10,593 bases of DNA, taken from assembly GCA_026419635.1 (NCBI GenBank), contig JANZZB010000046.1, forward strand, positions 1 through 10,593, given 5' to 3'. Both the position numbers and the translations under genes were made by a program. Numbering within the stretch: the stretch's first letter is position 1; every line of letters begins with the position of its first letter. Below are positions 1-6,718 of this stretch, in pieces. A model generated the notes under the pieces. The model was given only the letters and a program-made list of their open reading frames with translations. It was not told where the DNA came from and made no database searches. This DNA comes from Clostridiales bacterium (GTDB taxonomy: Bacteria; Bacillota; Clostridia; Oscillospirales; Butyricicoccaceae).

Positions 1-19
1 AGATGTGTATAAGAGACAG
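1..19 (+). other. Nextera transposase mosaic-end adapter (sequencing artefact)
   Basis: The first 19 bases, AGATGTGTATAAGAGACAG, are exactly the Tn5/Nextera mosaic-end sequence used in library preparation. They are not genomic. They supply an apparent GTG start and the residues MYKRQ at the head of the glyA reading frame, a well-known artefact in databases. True genomic sequence begins at base 20, and the window therefore starts at a contig end. Confidence 0.97.
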
Positions 20-994
20 GAGCATGCAAATGTGCAGCCTCATTCCGGTGCACAGGCGAATGCCGCTGTTTACTTTGCACTGGTTAAACCGGGCGATACC
101 GTTTTGGGTATGAGCCTTGCAAACGGAGGACATTTGACCCATGGCAGCCCTGTTAATATTTCGGGCAGCTACTACAATGTCATTCCATATGACGTAAATC
201 CTGAAACGCACCTCATTGACTATGACAATCTCCGTGAGCTGGCATTAAAACATAAACCAAAAATGATCATCGCCGGCGCATCGGCTTATCCCAGAGAAAT
301 AAAATTTGACAAATTTTCAGAAATTGCGAAAGAAGTCGGCGCTTATTTAATGGTAGATATGGCGCATATCGCTGGCCTTGTCGCAGCAGGTTTGCATCAG
401 AATCCGGTACCCTATGCAGACGTAGTCACAACTACCACGCATAAAACGCTCCGCGGGCCGCGCGGCGGTATGATTCTTTGCCGTGAAGAGTTGGCAAAGC
501 AAATCGATAAAGCCATTTTCCCGGGAACGCAAGGCGGCCCGTTAATGCATGTTATCGCATCAAAAGCCGTCTGCTTTGGCGAAGCGTTGAAACCGGAATT
601 TAAAGAATATCAGAAACAAATTGTGAAAAACGCAAAAGTTCTGGCGGACGAACTGGTTCGTCTCGGTTTAAAACTGGTATCTGGTGGTACCGACAACCAT
701 TTGATGCTCCTCGACTTAAGGGGTATGGGCATTACCGGCAAAGAGCTAGAACATCGCCTTGACGAAGTTTATATCACCGTCAATAAAAACGCTATCCCGA
801 ACGATCCGGAAAGCCCGTTCGTAACAAGCGGCGTGCGCATCGGTACACCTGCTGTCACATCGAGAGGGTTTATGGAAGACGATATGCTGAAGATCGCCGA
901 ATTTATTTATTTGACAATAACCGATTATGAAAACAAAGCGGACTATATCAGAGCGGGTGTGAACGCACTTTGTGAAAAGCACCCGATATATTAA
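20..994 (+). CDS. glyA: Serine hydroxymethyltransferase, 5'-truncated by contig end
   Basis: This PLP-dependent cytosolic enzyme converts serine and tetrahydrofolate to glycine and 5,10-methylene-tetrahydrofolate, the main source of one-carbon units. The genuine reading frame starts inside the protein at EHANVQPHSGAQAN. By comparison with the 417-residue E. coli enzyme, about 88 N-terminal residues are missing, including several active-site residues near the start. The remaining 324 residues are intact. They include GDTVLGM, GGHLTHGSPV, the Asp-containing VDMAHIAGLVAAG segment, and VVTTTTHKT, whose Lys (codon 443-445) forms the Schiff base with PLP. They also include FPGTQGGPLMHVIA, SGGTDNHLMLLDL and the C-terminal VTSGVRIGTPA and CEKHPIY. 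The TAA stop is at 992-994. No start codon or ribosome binding site is visible because both lie off the contig. The family call is secure; only the 5' end is lost. Confidence 0.97.
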   Translation, partial: EHANVQPHSGAQANAAVYFALVKPGDTVLGMSLANGGHLTHGSPVNISGSYYNVIPYDVNPETHLIDYDNLRELALKHKPKMIIAGASAYPREIKFDKFSEIAKEVGAYLMVDMAHIAGLVAAGLHQNPVPYADVVTTTTHKTLRGPRGGMILCREELAKQIDKAIFPGTQGGPLMHVIASKAVCFGEALKPEFKEYQKQIVKNAKVLADELVRLGLKLVSGGTDNHLMLLDLRGMGITGKELEHRLDEVYITVNKNAIPNDPESPFVTSGVRIGTPAVTSRGFMEDDMLKIAEFIYLTITDYENKADYIRAGVNALCEKHPIY

Positions 995-1002
995 CAAAAA
1001 CC

Positions 1003-1025
1003 AAAGGGGTATCCAATACCCCTTT
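1003..1025 (+). terminator. Hairpin just after glyA, without a T-run
   Basis: A perfect 10-bp stem (AAAGGGGTAT, 1003-1012, with ATACCCCTTT, 1016-1025) closes a CCA loop 8 bases after the glyA stop. No T-run follows (GAATAACC), so on its own it is not a classical intrinsic terminator. It may protect the mRNA 3' end or act together with the stronger hairpin that follows. Confidence 0.6.
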
Positions 1026-1030
1026 GAATA

Positions 1031-1073
1031 ACCCCGGTTTCGCGCCCGTTTGGCGCGGGTCGAGGTGTTTTTT
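1031..1073 (+). terminator. Probable intrinsic terminator of glyA
   Basis: The G+C-rich core CGCGCC (1041-1046) pairs with GGCGCG (1052-1057) around a five-base loop. The stem extends imperfectly outward (ACCCCGG against TCGAGGT, with wobbles, one bulge and one mismatch). It is followed by G and six T (1068-1073). This is the likely termination point for glyA transcription. Confidence 0.7.
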
Positions 1074-1153
1074 CGGGAAATGAATTCCCAAAAAAACAAA
1101 TTAAATCGGGTTTAAACACGCACACACAATATATTTTTTCAAAAAGGCAAAAA

Positions 1154-1217
1154 AATAATCAAACTTTTAAAGACGGCTCGCTGCCGTCTTTTTTTATAGC
1201 ACATTTGTTTGATTATT
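1154..1217. repeat. 11-bp inverted repeat enclosing a terminator
   Basis: AATAATCAAAC at 1154-1164 is the exact reverse complement of GTTTGATTATT at 1207-1217. The 42 bases between the arms contain a complete terminator hairpin (1169-1191). The right arm also contains the -35 hexamer of the rarA promoter. No flanking target-site duplication is apparent, so a miniature transposon is not supported. A composite RNA stem or a protein-binding site are alternatives. Confidence 0.6.
1169..1195 (+). terminator. Strong intrinsic terminator upstream of rarA
   Basis: The 9-bp perfect stem AAAGACGGC (1169-1177) and GCCGTCTTT (1183-1191) has the loop TCGCT. It is followed by an uninterrupted T-run through 1195. 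It would stop any readthrough from glyA and insulate the rarA promoter immediately downstream. Confidence 0.85.
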
Positions 1218-1237
1218 CCCGTATTTTGACTTATAAT
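1209..1237 (+). promoter_or_regulatory. Vegetative (sigma-A type) promoter of rarA
   Basis: The -35 hexamer TTGATT (1209-1214) and a consensus -10 hexamer TATAAT (1232-1237) are separated by exactly 17 bases. Transcription would begin near 1244, giving a leader of about 20 bases. That leader contains the Shine-Dalgarno AGGTGG (1253-1258), seven bases before the rarA ATG. Confidence 0.75.
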
Positions 1238-1265
1238 AATTTTAATCAAATTAGGTGGTGAATCC

Positions 1266-2534
1266 ATGTATCAGCCTTTGGCGGATCAAATACGTCCGAA
1301 AACGCTTGACGAGATTGTCGGGCAAAAACATATATTGGGTGAAAACGGAGTTCTCCGCCGAATTATCGAAAGCGGTTCGATTCCAAACATGGTATTTTAC
1401 GGTCCATCCGGAACCGGTAAAACCACGCTTGCCCGTGTAACTGCTGAGCGGACAAACCGTAAGCTTTATCGTTTAAATGCTACCACTGCATCTATTTCCG
1501 ATATTAAAGCCATCATTGATGAACTTGATACATTGTTGGCACCCGAAGGCGTTCTTTTATACCTTGACGAAATCCAATACTTTAATAAAAAACAGCAGCA
1601 ATCCCTTTTGGAATTTATTGAAAACGGTAAAATAACACTGATCGCTTCGACGACGGAAAATCCATATTTTTATGTCTATAACGCTATTTTAAGCCGGTCT
1701 ACAGTTTTCGAATTCAAACCGGTTTCCCGCGAGGATGTTTTACCGGCTGTCTATCGGGCAGTTCGGATTTACAACCAAATAAAAAATGTTGAGATCATCT
1801 TGGAGGAAAATGTAGCTGAGTTTATTTCTGCTGCCTGCGGAGGTGACGTCCGAAAAGCCATTAATGCAGTTGAGCTATTATTATCCAGTGCGAAAAAAGA
1901 CGGAAACACTTTGCATGTTACGCTTAACGACACAAAGCTCATTGCGCAACGTTCGTCCTCAAGATATGACCGTGACGGTAACGCACATTATGATATTCTA
2001 TCAGCTTATCATAAATCGCTTCGAGGTTCAGACCCAGATGCTGCGTTGCACTATCTTGCAAGGCTATTAGAAGCAGGTGATCTGCCATCTGCCTGCAGAA
2101 GACTACTCGCCGCGACATCGGAAGACGTGGGTCTTGCTTATCCCCAGGCAATTGCAATCGTAAAAGCATGTGTTGATTCCGCAATGCAGCTCGGGCTGCC
2201 GGAAGCAAGGCTACCGCTTGCTGAGGCAGTGATCCTTGTTACAACCGCCCCGAAATCCAATTCTGTTGTCATGGCAATTGACGCTGCAATCACGGATATA
2301 AGAGAAGGAAAACAAAGTGATATTCCGGATCACCTAAAGGATGCCCATTATGAGGGCGCCAAAAATTTGGGGCATGGGACGACATACAAGTATCCGCATG
2401 ATTATAAAAACAATTATGTTAAACAACAATACCTTCCTGACCGGCTTAAAGAAAAAAAATATTACCGGTACGGAACAAACAAAGCAGAAGAGCAAGCAAA
2501 GGCTTATTGGGAAAAAGTCAAAGGAACAAAATAA
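1266..2534 (+). CDS. rarA: Replication-associated recombination protein A (RarA/MgsA), AAA+ ATPase
   Basis: This 422-residue cytosolic AAA+ ATPase is related to clamp-loader subunits and to eukaryotic WRNIP1/Mgs1. The family acts at stalled replication forks and binds single-strand DNA-binding protein and DNA ends. Visible in order are: Walker A GPSGTGKTT (46-54); Walker B LLYLDEI (97-103) followed by the family-typical FNKKQQ; sensor 1 STTENPYF (128-135); LSRS with the likely arginine finger Arg144; and sensor 2 GGDVRKAIN (192-200). The C-terminal half carries the RarA signatures YDRDGNAHYD, SLRGSDPDAAL, SEDVGLAYPQA, and PHDYKNNYVKQQYLPD near the end. Length is normal for the family. The ATG at 1266 is supported by AGGTGG seven bases upstream and by the usual MYQPLADQIRP beginning. 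It appears monocistronic, with its own promoter and a terminator on each side. The identification is firm; the exact cellular role is inferred from relatives. Confidence 0.97.
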   Translation: MYQPLADQIRPKTLDEIVGQKHILGENGVLRRIIESGSIPNMVFYGPSGTGKTTLARVTAERTNRKLYRLNATTASISDIKAIIDELDTLLAPEGVLLYLDEIQYFNKKQQQSLLEFIENGKITLIASTTENPYFYVYNAILSRSTVFEFKPVSREDVLPAVYRAVRIYNQIKNVEIILEENVAEFISAACGGDVRKAINAVELLLSSAKKDGNTLHVTLNDTKLIAQRSSSRYDRDGNAHYDILSAYHKSLRGSDPDAALHYLARLLEAGDLPSACRRLLAATSEDVGLAYPQAIAIVKACVDSAMQLGLPEARLPLAEAVILVTTAPKSNSVVMAIDAAITDIREGKQSDIPDHLKDAHYEGAKNLGHGTTYKYPHDYKNNYVKQQYLPDRLKEKKYYRYGTNKAEEQAKAYWEKVKGTK

Positions 2535-2538
2535 AAAC

Positions 2539-2566
2539 AGAGACGTCAAATTATTTTGACGTCTCT
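2539..2566. terminator. Bidirectional terminator between convergent rarA and the pyridoxal kinase gene
   Basis: A perfect 12-bp stem, AGAGACGTCAAA (2539-2550) and TTTGACGTCTCT (2555-2566), encloses the loop TTAT. On the + strand it is followed by ATCAATTTTATT. On the - strand it is followed by a better T-run (GTTTTTATTTTG). It can therefore end rarA transcripts and, more efficiently, the opposing kinase transcript. Confidence 0.82.
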
Positions 2567-2602
2567 ATCAATTTTATTATATATCTATAGGCTAAATAAA
2601 TA

Positions 2603-3442
2603 TTACTTCATAAGCTCTGGCAACAGCTTTTCAAACAAGACTCCCTCTATCGGGTTTTCTCCGGATTTAACGGTAAGTTCCGCCGCTTTTTTTACAAAAC
2701 AGGCTGCTTTTTTCGCGCTTTGCACCAAGTCCGAGCTTTGTAAATAAGCTCCAAGAAATACGGAAGCAAACAAATCACCGGTTCCAGGAAAATATTCGTC
2801 AACACAGTCATTGTAAAAAACATCCGTTGTTTCGGACTTTGCATCATAGCACGCCACAGCAATCTGATCCCAAAGCAAATCCATCCCCGTAATCAAGATC
2901 TTAGACGGACCCATTGCGGCAAGTTCCAGCAGCCATTTTTTCACACAACGCTCGCATCTCGGCAGCCGATTTAAATCCCAACCGCCTACTAAGATGCCCG
3001 CTTCTGTCAGGTTCGGCGTTATGATATCCGCTTTTTTAACAAGCTCCTTCATTCCTTCGCAGAGTTCCTCTGAACAGGTTTTATACCGTTTTCCCCCGTC
3101 CCCCATAACAGGGTCAACAAGAACTATGGTGTTTTCATCCCGAAATTCATCAATAAACCGGCTGACGAGAGCCGTTTGTTCAACCGATCCTAAAAAACCG
3201 GAATAAATCGCATCAAATTTTAAGTTTAGGGACTTCCAATGCGCAATGTAGGCGTCAAAATCGCTGGTTAAATCATGAAATGTATAACCAGGTATTCCTG
3301 TATGAGAGGACAATACGGCGGTCGGAAACGGCAGTGTTTGAAAGCCCATCGCCGAAAGTGTAGCAATTGCTGCAGTCAGCGATCCGCGTCCAAAGCCGGA
3401 AATATCGTGAATTGCCGCAATGCGGCGGTTTTTTAAATCCAT
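2603..3442 (-). CDS. Pyridoxal/pyridoxamine kinase (PdxY/PdxK-like, ribokinase fold)
   Basis: This enzyme probably phosphorylates pyridoxal, pyridoxine or pyridoxamine with ATP in the vitamin B6 salvage route that supplies PLP. It has 279 residues, a normal length. Recognisable elements are the N-terminal substrate-side segment HDISGFGRGSLTAA (12-25), YSGFLGSVEQ (80-89; the E. coli PdxY counterpart is LSGYLGSAEQ), VDPVMGDGG (109-117), ITPNLTEA (141-148), and the anion-hole/catalytic motif FPGTGD (218-223) with base Asp223. The chosen ATG (3440-3442) begins MDLKNRRIAAIHD, as in relatives. An AAAGGA ribosome site lies about 14 bases upstream, which is rather far. A TTG 13 codons earlier (3479-3481) would also be open but adds residues unlike the family. 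The gene is transcribed alone, divergently from the wall-hydrolase gene. The precise vitamer is not readable from sequence, so no firm symbol is given; related ribokinase-fold HMP kinases (ThiD) are less likely given the YSGFLGS motif. Confidence 0.88.
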   Translation of the reverse strand: MDLKNRRIAAIHDISGFGRGSLTAAIATLSAMGFQTLPFPTAVLSSHTGIPGYTFHDLTSDFDAYIAHWKSLNLKFDAIYSGFLGSVEQTALVSRFIDEFRDENTIVLVDPVMGDGGKRYKTCSEELCEGMKELVKKADIITPNLTEAGILVGGWDLNRLPRCERCVKKWLLELAAMGPSKILITGMDLLWDQIAVACYDAKSETTDVFYNDCVDEYFPGTGDLFASVFLGAYLQSSDLVQSAKKAACFVKKAAELTVKSGENPIEGVLFEKLLPELMK

Positions 3443-3592
3443 AACTATAATATCATTCCTTTCGCGAAGTTCGGGGCACAAATGGTTGGCTGCGAGGAAT
3501 AGCCGCCATATGCATTCACTGCGGCTGCCGCAAGTTGTGCAAACAGTGCACGTAAATGATGGAGTCGTTTTATACCACTACATCCCATTAAG
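3443..3592 (-). other. Leader region of the kinase gene with small hairpins
   Basis: If the - strand promoter at 3593-3621 is used, the kinase mRNA has an untranslated leader of about 140 bases. It contains two adjacent 5-bp hairpins: TGCGG/CCGCA at 3520-3532 and GTGCA/TGCAC at 3537-3551. I do not recognise a riboswitch class or T-box in it and see no terminator-like hairpin with a T-run. Confidence 0.35.
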
Positions 3593-3621
3593 ATGTTAAA
3601 GGGATTTTTTCTAATTGTCAA
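3593..3621 (-). promoter_or_regulatory. Putative promoter of the pyridoxal kinase gene
   Basis: On the - strand a consensus -35 TTGACA (3621-3616) is followed after 17 bases by TAACAT (3598-3593), a four-of-six match to the -10 consensus. It points toward the kinase gene and would start transcription near 3586. Position and spacing are good; the -10 match is only moderate. Confidence 0.5.
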
Positions 3622-3642
3622 TAAAGAGAATATTTTGTGTAG

Positions 3643-3648
3643 TATAAT
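3643..3648 (+). promoter_or_regulatory. Putative -10 element of the wall-hydrolase gene
   Basis: A consensus TATAAT lies 63 bases before the chosen start codon of the secreted hydrolase. No convincing -35 sits 16-18 bases upstream. The nearest TTGTCA (3615-3620) is 22 bases away, which is too far for a standard promoter. The promoter may therefore be weak, activator-dependent, or read by another sigma factor. Confidence 0.4.
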
Positions 3649-3700
3649 AATATGGACAAACATCATATATTTTATAAAACCAAAGTGATAAGCGTGAGAT

Positions 3701-3705
3701 GGAGG
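3701..3705 (+). promoter_or_regulatory. Ribosome binding site that fixes the hydrolase start
   Basis: GGAGG overlaps an upstream in-frame ATG (3699) and sits five bases before the ATG at 3711, but only two before the ATG at 3708. The spacing favours initiation at 3711, which gives MKTAKK and a clean signal peptide. Confidence 0.75.
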
Positions 3706-3710
3706 CAATG

Positions 3711-6578
3711 ATGAAAACAGCAAAAAAATCGATTATATTATTGTTACTTGCGACGTTTGTATCTCTCCCGTTTGCTTTTTCAGCCCGGGCTGAGGGAAAT
3801 AAAACGTCCGCTAGTCTCCGGGGGATCTGGATTTCAACCGTCCTGAACCTCGATTATCCGTCTTCACCGACAACAAGCGTGACAAAATTAAAAAACGAAG
3901 CAATATCCGCGCTTGATTTTGCAAAAAGCAACGGATTTAACGCGGTCTTTTTACAAGTACGTCCTTGCTGCGACGCTATTTATCCTTCTAAAATTTATCC
4001 ATGGTCAATCTATTTAACCGGAACACAAGGGAAAGCTCCGGAAAATAATTTTGACCCTCTTGCATTTTATGTTACAGAGGCTCATAAACGCGGTCTTGCA
4101 CTGCACGCGTGGATTAATCCGTTTCGCGTTTCAAGATCTTCTTTTGATCTAAATAGCTTAGCTCTGTTAAATCCCGCCCGGAAGCATCCGTCTTGGACGG
4201 TAAAAGGTTCTGACGGTTATTTGTATTTTGACCCCGGCATTCCGGAAGTGCGTCAACTCGTCATTGACGGAGCCCTTGAAATTATAAAAAATTATAACAT
4301 TGACGGTATACATCTGGATGATTATTTTTATCCTTCAAAAAATTTCAACGATGCAGCCACCTTTAAAAAATATGGCGCAGCGTCAAAATCTATAGACGAT
4401 TATCGCCGTAACAACGTCAACCTTTTAATTAAAAATCTTAATACTGCCATAAAAAAAGTTAAGCCATCGATCATCTTCGGAGTAAGTCCTTCGGGTATAT
4501 GGGCAAATAAAAGCAAGCTTTCAGACGGAAGCAATACAGACGGCAGTCAAAGTTATTTTGATGATTATGCTGATTCAAAAAGATGGGTTAAAGAAAAATG
4601 GATCGATTATATCGCTCCCGAAATTTATTGGAATATTGGATATGAAAAAGCTGATTATGAGACACTTGTGAAATGGTGGAATGACGTTGTCGAGGGTACT
4701 GGGGTCAAGCTTTATGTCGGCCAAGCGGGATACCGATGGATAAACGCTGCAAAGGACTCTCCATGGTACGGTACAGGTGAGCTTACACGTCAATTGTCTC
4801 TAAACCGCTTTTACGGTAATATCTCCGGAAGCATCTTTTTCCGATTGGGAACGATTCGCCAGAATGCAGCCATTACAAAAGAGCTAAAAGACTTTTTTAC
4901 AAGCAACAATCAGTCAAATTTCTTTCTAGGAAGGCCTGCTACAGATATTCAAACAACATTGAATCAATTTTATATCACCGGCACGTCTAATCCAAAACTT
5001 CCGTTATTACTAAACGGAAAAGAAATAGAAAACCGTTCTGCTTCCGGCTATTTTGGAATATTGGTTCCTCTAAAAAACGGGATTAACAATCTTATGTTTA
5101 CTCAAGGAACTCAGACCTTGACTCGCGTTATCTATTGCGGGACATCCAATTCCACTCCTAAATCAATGAGTACTGCTGCAATCAATAAAACCTCAGTTTT
5201 TCCTCAATCACAGGAACTAATGGAGAAAACCAAAACAGTCGCTTTAAGCTGTATCGCACCTGCCGGTTCCAAGGTCACCGTTACCGTAAACGGCAAAACA
5301 TTTAAAATGAAACAGGCAGAGGTCACTTGTCCAAAAGATGGAAAGATCTACGAGGCGCGTTTTTCCTATGACTATTCTTTGCCATCAAAAAAGGATGGTT
5401 TGCTTTATCTCGGCTCCCCTGTTTATACAATGAATTTAAACGGGAAAACTGACACCGTTACGGCTCCGAAAACAATCACGGTTGCCTATTCGAAGGTGCC
5501 GCTTTTGGCGGAAGTCACAGCGGATGTCGCAGATACATACCCGTATCCCAATGCAAGCCTTGGTGCTGACGGGCCTCTATATAGGTCAATGCGTGATTAT
5601 GTTAAAGTGATTACCGGCGATTATGTAAAACTCTCTTCCGGAAAATGGATTAAAAAGGCAAATGTAAAATTTCTTGAACTGCAAAATGATTACCGGCCGC
5701 AGATTTCTTCCGCAACGTATATAACTTCCCCAACGCAGGACATTCTCCATGTTGAAACTACACTTTCGCCGTCAGCACTACTCGAATATAAAGACGGATG
5801 TTTAACAGTTTCTTTCCCAACACTGACTAGAATCATAAGGCCGGAGCTCCCAAACGGATCACTTTGTTCTGCCATCAAAATTGACCTTCAAAACACAAGC
5901 GGTTCTTATAAGCTGAGCTTTTCGAATATAAATCTTTTGGGCGGATATTATATTAAACCGACTTCTCCGGGCTTTGACCTTGTTCTGAGAAGAAAACCTT
6001 CTGCCAAGACTTCAAATCAGCCTTTAACTGGAATAACAATCATGCTGGATGCGGGTCATGGAGGAAGTGAAAACGGCGCTATCGGCCCTATGGGTAAATT
6101 GCAACCCGAAAAAAATTCCAATCTTTCTTTAACCTTGAAATTAAAAAATGAACTTGAGCTTTACGGCGCAACCGTCCTGCTTACAAGAGAAAGTGATACA
6201 ACCGTTTCACTTTATCAAAGATTGAATAATTCCCGTGAAAAGCTTCCTAATTTGTTTCTATCCCTTCATGCAAATAGTTTGGATGATAACATAGATATTT
6301 CGAAGCATTCAGGAGCTTCCGTCTATTATCGTGAAGAGTGGGTTTCAACTCTGGCACAGCGTATATTAAAAAGTGCATCAACTGATATTTCTCGCAGTAA
6401 CGACGGAACCCATATTAAACCTCACTATATCACAAAGGCTACTTGGACTCCCTCTTTAATACTTGAAACGGGCTATTTACCAAATCCGCAAGATTTTGAG
6501 TGGATCATAAATCCTTCCGAACAGACCAAACTGGCGCAAAGTCTTGCTAAATGCATTAAAGAATATTTCTCATCGTAA
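3711..6578 (+). CDS. Secreted two-domain peptidoglycan hydrolase: GHL10 glycosidase-like domain fused to N-acetylmuramoyl-L-alanine amidase
   Basis: This is a 955-residue exported protein. Residues 1-27 are a signal peptide: basic MKTAKK, a hydrophobic stretch, and a probable cut after SARA. No lipobox or sortase motif is seen. Residues about 35-395 form a GHL10 (DUF187; YngK/DigH-like) TIM-barrel domain with LRGIWIST (36-43), VFLQVRP (79-85), HAWINPFRVSR (132-142), DGIHLDDYFYP (198-208), GVSPSGIW (257-264) and APEIYWNIGY (302-311). Residues about 405-765 are beta-rich: an Ig-like stretch (about 410-475), an SH3-like stretch (about 600-655) and an AMIN-like stretch (about 665-762). These three are judged by pattern only. 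Residues about 772-953 are an Amidase_3 domain. Its expected zinc ligands are His783 in DAGHGG, Glu800 in PEKNSN and His853 in SLHAN, with catalytic Glu919 in LILETGY. The amidase should cut the bond between N-acetylmuramic acid and L-alanine. GHL10 member DigH of E. coli cleaves glycan lacking stem peptides, so a two-step role in wall turnover, cell separation or sporulation is inferred. The gene appears monocistronic. Confidence 0.9.
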   Translation: MKTAKKSIILLLLATFVSLPFAFSARAEGNKTSASLRGIWISTVLNLDYPSSPTTSVTKLKNEAISALDFAKSNGFNAVFLQVRPCCDAIYPSKIYPWSIYLTGTQGKAPENNFDPLAFYVTEAHKRGLALHAWINPFRVSRSSFDLNSLALLNPARKHPSWTVKGSDGYLYFDPGIPEVRQLVIDGALEIIKNYNIDGIHLDDYFYPSKNFNDAATFKKYGAASKSIDDYRRNNVNLLIKNLNTAIKKVKPSIIFGVSPSGIWANKSKLSDGSNTDGSQSYFDDYADSKRWVKEKWIDYIAPEIYWNIGYEKADYETLVKWWNDVVEGTGVKLYVGQAGYRWINAAKDSPWYGTGELTRQLSLNRFYGNISGSIFFRLGTIRQNAAITKELKDFFTSNNQSNFFLGRPATDIQTTLNQFYITGTSNPKLPLLLNGKEIENRSASGYFGILVPLKNGINNLMFTQGTQTLTRVIYCGTSNSTPKSMSTAAINKTSVFPQSQELMEKTKTVALSCIAPAGSKVTVTVNGKTFKMKQAEVTCPKDGKIYEARFSYDYSLPSKKDGLLYLGSPVYTMNLNGKTDTVTAPKTITVAYSKVPLLAEVTADVADTYPYPNASLGADGPLYRSMRDYVKVITGDYVKLSSGKWIKKANVKFLELQNDYRPQISSATYITSPTQDILHVETTLSPSALLEYKDGCLTVSFPTLTRIIRPELPNGSLCSAIKIDLQNTSGSYKLSFSNINLLGGYYIKPTSPGFDLVLRRKPSAKTSNQPLTGITIMLDAGHGGSENGAIGPMGKLQPEKNSNLSLTLKLKNELELYGATVLLTRESDTTVSLYQRLNNSREKLPNLFLSLHANSLDDNIDISKHSGASVYYREEWVSTLAQRILKSASTDISRSNDGTHIKPHYITKATWTPSLILETGYLPNPQDFEWIINPSEQTKLAQSLAKCIKEYFSS

Positions 6579-6669
6579 TTTTCAGAAACCTGATTTTTAC
6601 AATACTACTCCACTTCACATCCATCAAGAGTGACATAATGCTTGTCATTTTGATTAAATATTATAAAGT

Positions 6670-6703
6670 AAAAGCACCGCGGCAGTGAAGCCGCGGTGCT
6701 TTT
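6670..6703. terminator. Bidirectional terminator between the hydrolase gene and ftsH
   Basis: A perfect 14-bp stem, AAAAGCACCGCGGC (6670-6683) and GCCGCGGTGCTTTT (6690-6703), encloses the loop AGTGAA. The T-run at each end serves both strands. It closes the + strand hydrolase transcript and the - strand tilS-hpt-ftsH transcript. The rest of the stretch 6579-6718 holds nothing else I can support. Confidence 0.9.
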
Positions 6704-6718
6704 GAATCCATTAGAGTT

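Noticed and set aside
746..1099. 117-codon open frame on the - strand over the glyA 3' end
   Set aside because: It lies antisense to conserved GlyA sequence and to the terminators, so it is a shadow frame.
1100..1168. Small RNA gene ending at the terminator at 1169-1195
   Set aside because: The only -10-like element (TATATT at 1130-1135) has no matching -35, and no conserved RNA family could be recognised.
1154..1217. Miniature transposable element (MITE) with 11-bp terminal repeats
   Set aside because: No target-site duplication flanks the repeat and no second copy is present in the window, so only an inverted repeat is reported.
3443..3481. Longer pyridoxal kinase starting at a TTG
   Set aside because: The 13 added residues are not family-like, TTG is a rarer start, and the AAAGGA site would then lie inside the gene; the ATG at 3440-3442 fits homologues.
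3443..3592. Riboswitch or T-box in the pyridoxal kinase leader
   Set aside because: No recognisable class motif and no terminator/antiterminator pair; only two 5-bp hairpins are visible.
3445..3723. 92-codon open frame on the - strand upstream of the pyridoxal kinase gene
   Set aside because: It overlaps the start of the hydrolase gene and both promoters, has no good ribosome site, and its translation is low-complexity and unlike any family I know.
6556..6648. Small - strand open frame of 30 codons downstream of ftsH
   Set aside because: It lies beyond the strong bidirectional terminator, overlaps the 3' end of the hydrolase gene, and lacks a ribosome site.
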